A stretch of DNA of 5,034 nucleotides from an uncultured Verrucomicrobiales bacterium (GTDB lineage Bacteria; Verrucomicrobiota; Verrucomicrobiae; Limisphaerales; CANJSG01), in NCBI GenBank assembly GCA_946480965.1, contig CAMLMI010000342.1, positions 1 through 5,034 of the forward strand. Reading direction: 5' to 3'. Each line of letters begins with the position of its first letter. Position 1 is the first letter of the stretch. The translations under genes were made by a program, and so were the position numbers. Below are positions 1 to 5,034 of the stretch, in pieces. The notes under the pieces are model-generated. The model had not been told where the DNA came from, did not search any database, and saw nothing but the letters and a program-made list of their open reading frames with translations.

Positions 1-1
1 A

Positions 2-97
2 AACGTGAAGAACCTCCGCAGCCACGACGGCGGCCGGACCTTCACCATCATCCACGACACCCTAGTCAAGGCGCTTGGCGTTTTGCCATGTGGGTAA
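2..97 (+). pseudogene. 3' end of a BNR/sialidase-like protein gene, probably truncated
   Basis: An open plus-strand frame enters from the left edge and stops at TAA 95-97. It begins NVKNLRSHDGGRTFTIIHDT. The core SHDGGRTFTII matches the Asp-box form (S-x-D-G-G-x-T-F/W) of BNR, sialidase and VPS10-type beta-propeller repeats, which are usually secreted or periplasmic. After about residue 20 the text (LVKALGVLPCG) no longer looks like a propeller blade, and such a protein would not normally end right after an Asp-box. The stop lies 4 bases from the convergent stop of the gene at 102-950. I infer that the original gene was cut near position 60-70. It could instead be the true end of an intact gene, because the N-terminal part is outside the window. 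Confidence 0.45.
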
Positions 98-101
98 CTT
101 C

Positions 102-950
102 CTACTTGGGTAACGTCGAAAAACTGACTGGCTCAAGATCGCACGTATCGCGAAGGCATCCACCCAGCACGAAGAGCTTCGGCTGCTCCCGGAACTTAAA
201 GAGACGATAGAGGTGATACTCGCGCTCTCGGGATTCGGACGTTCCAACCTCGTTCCGTGAAGTGAAGAATGGGGTCAATGCACCGAAGCGAGTGGTTTTG
301 ACCTCGATGAGACGGTCCCGCCCGTCTGCCTCAAACGAGTGGATGTCGTATCCCAAATGGTCTCCTTTGGTCCGAGCAACGTGCTCAATTCGGTCAGCAA
401 GCGAGCGCTGGCCCGATTGCCAAAGACGCCTGTGCTCGAAACTCAAAACCAACTGTTCGCCAGCAAGACCAAGTGATCGATTCCTCGCTTCAATCTCAAG
501 GTAGTTCTTCCGAACCATCGCTCTCGGTGTGATCGGCCGATCCGAGATGCTGTATTCGCCCTTGTCCCGAGTTGGCGGAGCGACCTGTATCGAGAGTATG
601 TCGCTGATGGCTGGAACAGTGTCAACGTGCGCTTCCACAACTGCAGCTACTGTCTGATTAAGAGACTCCGCACCGCCCAACCGATCTTCCACAACTGAAC
701 GAAGGAGCTGCTGGTAGTTGCTGAGCGGCTTGTAGCCATCGATGTATGGGTAGCCCAGTTCGATCAGGATCGCGCTTATGTTTTGGTGCTTCCGTTCAAT
801 GGATCCTCGCGGGCGATTTCGGAGAACCCGCTGAAGAGCACGGTTGTGTTCTGCCTTGTTGAAGGCCTCGCCGCGAAGCTCCTTTGCCAACATGCCGAAG
901 TAGTCCGCGACTGCGGCTTCCACCTCTTCATGTGACCAAGCGTCGGACAT
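102..950 (-). CDS. DUF3883-domain protein, putative PD-(D/E)XK-like nuclease
   Basis: This is a 282-residue soluble protein with no signal peptide or membrane segment. Residues 5-90 form an alpha-helical N-terminal region (WSHEEVEAAVADYFGML, then RGSIERKHQNISAILIELG and GYKPLSNYQ). I recall this region from bacterial proteins that pair it with a C-terminal DUF3883 domain. Residues 150-265 are DUF3883-like: an N-terminal helix with GLAGEQLVL (E165), then GYDIHSF (D202), RLIEVKTT (E216, K218), FFTSRNE and a YHLYRLFKF-type end. D202 followed by E216-x-K218 fits a PD-(D/E)XK nuclease active site. DUF3883 is related to restriction-like nucleases and is common near defence genes, but no substrate can be named. 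The start is the ATG giving MSDAWSHEEV, preceded only by a weak GAAG about 5 bases upstream. It lies 105 bases downstream of the NERD gene on the same strand, so co-transcription is plausible. G+C is lower than in hom and thrC, consistent with acquisition. Confidence 0.85.
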   Translation of the reverse strand: MSDAWSHEEVEAAVADYFGMLAKELRGEAFNKAEHNRALQRVLRNRPRGSIERKHQNISAILIELGYPYIDGYKPLSNYQQLLRSVVEDRLGGAESLNQTVAAVVEAHVDTVPAISDILSIQVAPPTRDKGEYSISDRPITPRAMVRKNYLEIEARNRSLGLAGEQLVLSFEHRRLWQSGQRSLADRIEHVARTKGDHLGYDIHSFEADGRDRLIEVKTTRFGALTPFFTSRNEVGTSESREREYHLYRLFKFREQPKLFVLGGCLRDTCDLEPVSFSTLPK

Positions 951-1055
951 TGCTTCGTTTGCACGGATTGGAGCCTGACCTATTCGATTCCAGCAAGCAT
1001 TCCATCAACGCAGCCCGGAGGGCTGCAGTCTGTCACGCCTCCGCGTGGGCCGGTT
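951..1055. other. Spacer between the two accessory genes, with hairpins
   Basis: This 105-base gap separates the stop of the NERD gene (TGA, 1056-1058 on the minus strand) from the start of the DUF3883 gene at 950. I see no clear promoter. It contains a perfect 7-bp stem hairpin at 1010-1026 and a weaker 5-bp stem with a 4-base loop at 1034-1047. Neither is followed by a T-run on the minus strand, so neither reads as a standard intrinsic terminator. The gap is long for a tightly coupled pair. Either partial read-through or a separate promoter for the DUF3883 gene is possible. Confidence 0.5.
1010..1026. repeat. Short palindrome, 7-bp stem with GGA loop
   Basis: GCAGCCC and GGGCTGC form a perfect inverted repeat around the trinucleotide GGA (TCC on the other strand). 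The design is the same as that of the palindromes at 2140-2225 and 4777-4797. It lies downstream of the NERD gene, where an RNA hairpin could slow transcription or protect a 3' end. No T-run follows on either strand. Confidence 0.65.
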
Positions 1056-1910
1056 TCAGAACTCAACGTCGCGGCACTTCTGCTCGATCTGGAAAGCGAG
1101 GCGCTGGATCTGGTCTGCCTTCAACACGGGTCGGAATCCTCGAATTACTTTGGCAAGTCCCTTGCCGCTGACGACCCGCACGTCGTTCCGGTCCTTGACC
1201 GTCACATACCAGCCCGGCAGGACGACGAAGGGAACGACTTCCACGGGTTCAGCGGTCGAGTCGGCTAGGAACTTGGCGAGGGAACGAGCACAGCACCGCG
1301 CTTGCGTGGCGGCTTTGCCGTCCGTTCCCCAAGGGAACTTGAGGGTGTCGTTTTCAAACAGGACCTCATGTTCGGGTTGGTTCGAGTCCGCGCGGCGTTT
1401 GCTCCGGGTCTTGGTCTCGAAAACAAAGACGCCACCCGGTCCAACGACGATATGGTCGATGTTCCACTTGGGACCGCCGGGAAAGTCGTGGAAGATCCGG
1501 TATCCATCCTCGCGCAGCGGTTCGAGTTCTTCGCCCACCATCTGCTCACCCAAGCGGCCCAAGCGGATATGACGAAGGCGAACGGCCGTCCGGAGAGCGC
1601 GGACGGTGTGAAACGCACAGAACGATCCCAAAAGCACAACGGGAACCGCAACCACGAGAACATTGGGCGTGCGGATGGACTCCAACATGAATCCGCACGC
1701 AAGCGAGGCGATCAGGCTCATGGCGAGGTGCTCAAGCAGCTCGTTGGACAGATCCTGCTGAAGGACGGTCAGGGAATGTCCGGCGGGACGGAGCAGTTTG
1801 GAACCAACGGGAGGGCGTTCATTGTGGGACCTTCTTTTTCGAAGGGTCCAGGCCACGGCAAGCCCGCCGACGAGAACGGGCACCGATTGGGCGAGCACTA
1901 GATTGATCAT
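1056..1910 (-). CDS. Membrane-anchored NERD (nuclease-related) domain protein
   Basis: This 284-residue protein has hydrophobic segments at about residues 4-22 (ending before the basic WTLRKRR), 62-79 and 84-103. It is therefore probably anchored in the inner membrane with the following domain in the cytoplasm. Residues 117-235 match a NERD domain: RLGRLGEQMVGEEL (E122, E127), GYRIFHDF, then WNIDHIVVGPGGVFVFETKT with D152 and E165-x-K167, and a later helix ATQARCCARSLAKFL. NERD is a nuclease-related domain found in bacterial and plasmid proteins. The D...E-x-K arrangement fits its predicted relation to the PD-(D/E)XK fold, but enzymatic activity is inferred. The ATG at 1908-1910 is chosen because it precedes the first hydrophobic segment. 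No convincing Shine-Dalgarno sequence is visible upstream of it. It is the first gene of a same-strand pair with the DUF3883 gene. A role in DNA processing or defence is possible but unproven. Confidence 0.85.
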   Translation of the reverse strand: MINLVLAQSVPVLVGGLAVAWTLRKRRSHNERPPVGSKLLRPAGHSLTVLQQDLSNELLEHLAMSLIASLACGFMLESIRTPNVLVVAVPVVLLGSFCAFHTVRALRTAVRLRHIRLGRLGEQMVGEELEPLREDGYRIFHDFPGGPKWNIDHIVVGPGGVFVFETKTRSKRRADSNQPEHEVLFENDTLKFPWGTDGKAATQARCCARSLAKFLADSTAEPVEVVPFVVLPGWYVTVKDRNDVRVVSGKGLAKVIRGFRPVLKADQIQRLAFQIEQKCRDVEF

Positions 1911-1929
1911 GATTCAGCGGACTGAGTAG

Positions 1930-2123
1930 GGAGATCCAATAGCGATTTCCCGACCTCGGTCCGTCCGGTTCATCGTCGCCAATGTGACCGCGATTGAGCG
2001 GTTAACGAGCGCGACTTCATCGAGGCCACTACCCGCGAGGAATACGTCGTCCCCGAGACCGTCCACCCGGGCGGCCCCTTTATCATGGAGGATGGCCGGG
2101 GCTTTTCACTGAAGGTGGATTGA
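1930..2123 (+). pseudogene. Remnant of a plus-strand gene, C-terminal part, frameshifted
   Basis: Two protein-like stretches lie end to end in different plus-strand frames. From 1930 one frame reads GDPIAIS then PRSVRFIVANVTAIE up to about 1998. From about 1998-2007 another frame reads NERDFIEATTREEYVVPE, then HPGGPFIMEDG and GFSLKVD, to a TGA at 2121-2123. The second frame has a TGA at 1995-1997, so the two halves can only be joined by an indel near 1990-2006. The composition (mixed charged and hydrophobic residues, no low complexity) looks like real protein. I do not recognise the family. There is no start codon with a ribosome binding site, and the 5' part is missing. It may be the other end of the gene cut at the left edge of the window, or a fragment of an unrelated gene. 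Confidence 0.4.
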
Positions 2124-2139
2124 ACGGGAATATAGTGTG

Positions 2140-2225
2140 GCCGTCCCGGCTGCGGGTTTTCGGAGCATCCTGCTCCGAGGCTACTGGCGGCAAGATGCCG
2201 CCCGGACCCGCCCGCGGGACGCGGG
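2140..2225. repeat. Cluster of four short palindromes with 3-base loops
   Basis: There are four perfect inverted repeats in a row, each around a trinucleotide. 2140-2150 has a 4-bp stem and a TCC loop. 2160-2178 has an 8-bp stem (TCGGAGCA/TGCTCCGA) and a TCC loop. 2186-2202 has a 7-bp stem (GGCGGCA/TGCCGCC) and an AGA loop. 2211-2225 has a 6-bp stem (CCCGCG/CGCGGG) and a GGA loop. Their centres are at 2145, 2169, 2194 and 2218, a spacing of 24-25 bp. The stems differ in sequence, so this is a structural rather than a simple tandem repeat. It lies 37-122 bases beyond the thrC stop and may stabilise or end the hom-thrC transcript, although no T-run follows any stem. A repetitive extragenic element is the alternative. 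Confidence 0.7.
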
Positions 2226-2261
2226 GCGCTACAGGGGAAACCCGCGAGTTCCAGCCGCGTA

Positions 2262-3632
2262 TCAGCGCCGTTCGAACTGCGGATGGGAGGCCAGGAGGTA
2301 GTCGCGGAAGCGGTCGTAGTCCGCGCCCATGCGGTCGTAGTCCTCGGGCAGCTTCAGGCCCGTGACCATCGAGGCGGGCACGTCGGGGGCCCAGCCGACG
2401 ACTTTCTCCACTTCCTCGGGGAACTTCGCCGGATTGGCCGTCTCGACGATGACGGCGGGCGTGCGGCCCAGCGGCTCGACGGCGCACCAGTCGAGGAAGC
2501 CCTGCCACGCCACGACGCCGTGGGGTTCGAGCAGGATCTGATACTTCTTCCAGAACTCGCTGAGCGACGTGCGGGTGCGCTCGTCGTTGATGGAGCTGGA
2601 GAAAACGTCGCGACGCATCGCGTCGAGATTCGGCTGGACGTGGATCTGGCCGGTCTCGTCCATCTGGCCGCCATAGACGGCGACGAGCCGGGCGAGGTTG
2701 CTCGGATGGCCGACGTTCATCGCATTGGAGACGGAGTTGCGCGACGGGGAAATCTTCTCGTAGTGGCCGCTTTCGAGATAACGCGGGAAGGCGTCGTTGT
2801 CGTTGACCGACGCGATGATCTTCCGGATCGGCAGCCCCATCTCGCGCGCCGTGACCGCACCCATCATGTCGCCGAAATTCCCGCTCGGGATGCTGAAGAC
2901 CATTGGCTCGCCCGGCTGCGCCAACCGCGAAGCGGCGTAGAAGTAATAGACGCTCTGCGGCAGGAGCCGGCCGATGTTGATCGAGTTCGCCGACGAAAGA
3001 TGGATGCGCTCCAACGCGGGGTCAGTGAAGGCGCGCTTCACCATGGCCTGGCAGTCGTCGAACTTCCCGTCGATGGCCACGGTGCGGACGTTGTCCTTGA
3101 GCGTGGTCATCAGCTTGCGCTGGCTTTCGCTGACCTCGGCCACGGGGAACAACACGATGACCCGGACGCCGGGAACCTTGTGAAACGCGTGGGCCACGGC
3201 CGCGCCGGTGTCGCCGCTGGTTGCGGTGAGGATGGTGACCTGCTTGCCGTCTTCCTGGAGGAACCGGCCGAACATCTGCGCCATCATCTGCGCGGCGAAG
3301 TCCTTGAACGACGCCGTGGGGCCCTGGTCCAGCCGCATCAGATAGACGCCGTAGTGGATGATCTCCAGCGGCACGCCGAAGTCGTAGGCCTTGTCGCACA
3401 TGGCCTCCAAGGCGTCGTCCGGAATGATGCCCTGGGTGAACTTCCGCAGCACACGGTAGGCGACGGTGCGATAGGGCAGATCGGCGAACTCCGCGATTTC
3501 CTTCACCGTCAGCCGGGGAAACCGCTCGGGAAGATACAGGCCGCGGTCGGGCGCTTGTCCGTTGAGGAAAGCCTCGCGGAGATTGACGGCGGGCGACCGA
3601 CGGTTGGTGGAACGGAACAAAAGGGTGCTCAT
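2262..3632 (-). CDS. thrC: Threonine synthase
   Basis: ThrC is a cytoplasmic pyridoxal-phosphate enzyme that converts O-phosphohomoserine to L-threonine, the last step of the pathway. The protein has 456 residues. The N-terminal region includes LREAFLNGQAPDRGLYLPE (18-36), typical of this family. The PLP-binding lysine is K110 in GPTASFKDFAAQ (104-115). Phosphate and cofactor loops are TSGDTGAA (138-145) and SGNFGD (250-255). MNVGHPSN (305-312) is a further family motif. The length and motifs fit the longer bacterial/fungal type, and no key residue seems missing. The start is the ATG at 3630-3632, which overlaps the hom stop in ATGA and has GGAGAG 6 bases upstream. The frame stays open upstream to 3962, but that extension lies over hom and has no family similarity. 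Translation is probably coupled to hom. It is the last recognisable gene of the operon, and no gene follows downstream on this strand for 350 bases. Confidence 0.97.
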   Translation of the reverse strand: MSTLLFRSTNRRSPAVNLREAFLNGQAPDRGLYLPERFPRLTVKEIAEFADLPYRTVAYRVLRKFTQGIIPDDALEAMCDKAYDFGVPLEIIHYGVYLMRLDQGPTASFKDFAAQMMAQMFGRFLQEDGKQVTILTATSGDTGAAVAHAFHKVPGVRVIVLFPVAEVSESQRKLMTTLKDNVRTVAIDGKFDDCQAMVKRAFTDPALERIHLSSANSINIGRLLPQSVYYFYAASRLAQPGEPMVFSIPSGNFGDMMGAVTAREMGLPIRKIIASVNDNDAFPRYLESGHYEKISPSRNSVSNAMNVGHPSNLARLVAVYGGQMDETGQIHVQPNLDAMRRDVFSSSINDERTRTSLSEFWKKYQILLEPHGVVAWQGFLDWCAVEPLGRTPAVIVETANPAKFPEEVEKVVGWAPDVPASMVTGLKLPEDYDRMGADYDRFRDYLLASHPQFERR

Positions 3633-4996
3633 TCGAAACTCTCCACCCGGATCATCACCGGCGGCGCCTTGACCACGGACAGCTTCGCCAGCGAGGCCAG
3701 CGCCCGGGCCATCGTGCGGTTCGCCGCGTCGTGGATCATCAGCACCAGCGGCACGGTGCCGCCCTGCTCGCCCTCCTGCTGGATCACGGAGGAGATGCCG
3801 ATGTTGGCCCGGCCGAGGATCGAGGTGACGCGGGCCATGACGCCCGGCTTGTCCACCACGGCGAGCCGGACGTAGTAGCGCGAGACCACATCGTCGATCT
3901 TCAGCACCTTGCCGTTGCGCTCGTGCGGGACGAAGGCCGGGACGCGATGGTGGCTGCCGCACTTCAGATCGAGCGCGGCGTCGGCCAAGTCGCTCAAGAC
4001 CGAGCTGGCCGTGGCATCCTGACCGGCCCCGCGGCCGTAGAAGAGCGTGTCGCCCACGATGTCGCCGCGGACCAGCACGGCATTGAAGACGTCGTTGACC
4101 GAGGCGAGGACGTGGGAATTCGGGACGAGGGCGGGATAGACCGAGACCTGGATACCGGATGCCGGATGCCGGATGCCGGATTTCTTTTCCGCGCTCCGCG
4201 CTCCAGGTTCCGCGTTGGTCTTCACGATTCCGAGCAGCTTGATCGTGTGCCCGAGCTTTTCGGCGAATTGAATGTCGAGCTGGGTGATGCCGCGAATGCC
4301 TTCCGTATAGATCTGCTTGGGTTGGACCCAGAAACCGTGGGCCAAGGAGGCGAGAATGCCGGTCTTGTGCGCCGCGTCGTGGCCGTCCACATCGAGGTCC
4401 GGCGGCGTCTCGGCGTAACCGAGCCGCTGGGCATCGGCGAGGACGTCGGCGTAGTCCGCGCCCTCGCGCTTCATCCGGGTGAGGATGTAGTTGCAGGTGC
4501 CGTTGACGATGCCGTAGAGGCGCGTGACGCGGTTGCCGATGAGGCTTTCGCGCAGGGTCTTGATGACCGGGATTCCGCCCGCGACGCTGGCCTCGTAGTA
4601 GAGGTTGACCCCGTGCTTCGTGGCGGCGGCGAAGAGTTCCTCGCCGTGGGCGGAAAGCAGCGCCTTGTTGGCCGTGACCACGGGTTTGCCGGCGGCCAAG
4701 GCGGCCAAGACCACTTCGCGGGCCGTGCCGGTGCCGCCCATCAGCTCCACCACCACATCAACATCCGACGCGGCCACCACCGACTTCCAGTCGGTGGCGA
4801 GGAGCTTGCCGGGAATGGCGACAGCTCTCTTTTTCTTGAGGCTGCGGACGGCGACGCGCGTGATGCGCAGGTCCAATCCGAGACGGGAAGCCATCAGGCC
4901 GCCGTTGCGGGCGAGCGCCTGAAAGACGCCTCCGCCCACGGTGCCACCGCCGATAATGCCGATATTGACCTGACGCACAGGGCGGGGAGCTTGCAA
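3629..4996 (-). CDS. hom: Homoserine dehydrogenase with ACT domain
   Basis: Hom is a cytoplasmic NAD(P)H-dependent enzyme reducing L-aspartate 4-semialdehyde to L-homoserine, the branch point to threonine and methionine. The 455-residue protein has a Rossmann nucleotide site (GIIGGGTVGGGV, 13-24), VVVELMGG (81-88), TANKALLS (108-115) and YYEASVAGGIPVIK (133-146). The catalytic segment DLDVDGHDAAHK (200-211) holds D207 and K211, the expected Asp/Lys pair. GRGAGQDATASSV (321-333) follows. A C-terminal ACT domain (about 374-455, YYVRLAVVDKPGVMARV) suggests feedback control by threonine. Residues 261-283 are encoded by a heptamer repeat array and appear to be an extra loop of roughly 17-20 residues. 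There is no in-frame ATG near the start. The candidates are TTG at 4996 and GTG at 4978 (residue 7, just before RQVNIGIIGGG). Neither has a good Shine-Dalgarno sequence, and TTG lies 3 bases after the stop of an upstream frame. Hom overlaps thrC by 4 bases. Confidence 0.96.
   Translation of the reverse strand: MQAPRPVRQVNIGIIGGGTVGGGVFQALARNGGLMASRLGLDLRITRVAVRSLKKKRAVAIPGKLLATDWKSVVAASDVDVVVELMGGTGTAREVVLAALAAGKPVVTANKALLSAHGEELFAAATKHGVNLYYEASVAGGIPVIKTLRESLIGNRVTRLYGIVNGTCNYILTRMKREGADYADVLADAQRLGYAETPPDLDVDGHDAAHKTGILASLAHGFWVQPKQIYTEGIRGITQLDIQFAEKLGHTIKLLGIVKTNAEPGARSAEKKSGIRHPASGIQVSVYPALVPNSHVLASVNDVFNAVLVRGDIVGDTLFYGRGAGQDATASSVLSDLADAALDLKCGSHHRVPAFVPHERNGKVLKIDDVVSRYYVRLAVVDKPGVMARVTSILGRANIGISSVIQQEGEQGGTVPLVLMIHDAANRTMARALASLAKLSVVKAPPVMIRVESFE
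3639..3644 (-). promoter_or_regulatory. Ribosome binding site of thrC
   Basis: On the minus strand GGAGAG lies inside the last codons of hom (VESFE), 6 bases before the thrC ATG. It supports the start at 3632 over the longer upstream frame. With the ATGA overlap it allows either new initiation or re-initiation by ribosomes finishing hom. Confidence 0.75.
4147..4216 (-). repeat. Array of ten heptamers inside hom
   Basis: Read on the minus strand from 4216, the sequence divides without slippage into ten 7-base units, all starting with A: AACGCGG, AACCTGG, AGCGCGG, AGCGCGG, AAAAGAA, ATCCGGC, ATCCGGC, ATCCGGC, ATCCGGT, ATCCAGG. Three units are identical ATCCGGC and two are identical AGCGCGG. Because 7 is not a multiple of 3, each repeat is read in all three frames, giving SGIRHPA then SGIQ in the protein. 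The array covers hom codons 261-283, between the catalytic core and the next beta strand (VSVYPALVP). It stays in frame. Confidence 0.85.
4777..4797. repeat. Perfect 9-bp palindrome with TCC loop inside hom
   Basis: CCACCGACT and AGTCGGTGG form a perfect inverted repeat around TCC. On the coding strand it encodes TDWKSV (residues 68-73), just before DVDVVVELMGG. The loop trinucleotide and compact stem match the hairpins at 1010-1026 and 2140-2178. The protein here is of normal length and looks native, so it may be either a selected palindrome or a small inserted element that keeps the frame. Confidence 0.6.
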
Positions 4997-4999
4997 ACC

Positions 5000-5034
5000 C
5001 TAGGCCAGCGGGACAACGAGATTTTCAACGCTCC
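5000..5034 (-). CDS. C-terminal end of an unidentified upstream operon gene
   Basis: A minus-strand frame enters from the right edge and ends SVENLVVPLA with TAG at 5000-5002, 3 bases before the TTG start of hom. Only ten residues are visible, too few to name a family. The tight spacing to hom suggests an operon partner, possibly another amino-acid gene, but that is inference. The other forward-running frame in this stretch that stays open would continue into hom out of frame, so this reading is favoured by position rather than by sequence similarity. Confidence 0.45.
   Translation of the reverse strand, partial: SVENLVVPLA

Larger units (their letters stand above)
1911..2261. other. 351-base region without an intact gene
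   Basis: This stretch separates the start of the NERD gene (minus strand) from the stop of thrC (minus strand). Its left part (about 1930-2123) holds plus-strand protein-like text in two reading frames, read here as a gene remnant. Its right part (2140-2225) is a cluster of short inverted repeats. The promoter for the NERD gene should lie within about 1911-2000, but I cannot point to a convincing -35/-10 pair. No clear T-tailed terminator for thrC is visible. A minus-strand open frame across 2083-2508 is a shadow running into thrC. Confidence 0.6.

Noticed and set aside
1302..1901. Plus-strand open frame opposite the NERD gene
   Set aside because: It has no recognisable domain and lies over a gene with clear NERD motifs and membrane segments.
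2160..2178. Intrinsic terminator for thrC
   Set aside because: The stem is perfect, but no T-run follows it on the minus strand (the next bases are AAAACCC). It is kept as a repeat only.
2235..2243. Fifth member of the palindrome array (GGG-AAA-CCC, centre 2239)
   Set aside because: It has only a 3-bp stem and its spacing is 21 bp instead of 24-25, well within chance.
2310..2343. Direct repeat of 13 bases (GCGGTCGTAGTCC, 2310-2322 and 2331-2343)
   Set aside because: The copies are 21 bases apart in frame and encode the two DYDR segments near the ThrC C-terminus. This is adequately explained by protein-level similarity.
2283..3875. Long plus-strand open frame (530 residues) antisense to thrC and hom
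   Set aside because: It is a typical mirror frame of high-GC genes, rich in V, D, R, E and H with no domain pattern, lying over two certain genes.
3633..3962. Upstream extension of the thrC reading frame (would give 566 residues)
   Set aside because: It overlaps hom in another frame, is arginine-, proline- and glycine-rich shadow text, and the family N-terminus begins at the ATG at 3632 with a good ribosome binding site.
1..5034. CRISPR array, tRNA or rRNA
   Set aside because: No repeated direct units with unique spacers, cloverleaf or ribosomal RNA sequence were seen. The hairpin array has differing stems and so is not a CRISPR.

Overview
The window comes from a moderately high-GC bacterium. 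Sampled 60-base lines are about 63% G+C over the threonine genes and about 51-57% over the gene at 102-950. No RNA gene or named marker fixes the taxonomy. The dense short palindromes and the heptamer repeat array inside a housekeeping gene recall, from memory only, genomes of the Verrucomicrobiota and relatives. That placement is a low-confidence inference.

The right half (2262-5034, all minus strand) is a threonine biosynthesis operon. A gene fragment ending at 5000 leads directly into homoserine dehydrogenase (hom, 3629-4996), which overlaps threonine synthase (thrC, 2262-3632) by an ATGA junction. Hom reduces aspartate semialdehyde to homoserine. After phosphorylation by a homoserine kinase, which is not in this window, ThrC makes threonine. 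Hom carries ten consecutive 7-bp units in frame (4147-4216), between its catalytic core and its ACT domain.

The left half holds two minus-strand genes: a membrane-anchored NERD-domain protein (1056-1910) and, downstream of it, a DUF3883 protein (102-950). Both have residues resembling PD-(D/E)XK nuclease-fold motifs. They are flanked by plus-strand coding scraps. At 2-97 there is a BNR/sialidase-like tail, and at 1930-2123 a protein-like C-terminus that changes reading frame. The arrangement looks like a small accessory island inserted into, or next to, a decayed gene.

The spacer at 2124-2261 contains a run of short perfect inverted repeats with 3-base loops, centred about 24-25 bp apart. 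Hairpins of the same design occur at 1010-1026 (between the two accessory genes) and at 4777-4797 (inside hom). The hairpin family, the heptamer array and the NERD/DUF3883 pair are the points most worth following up.
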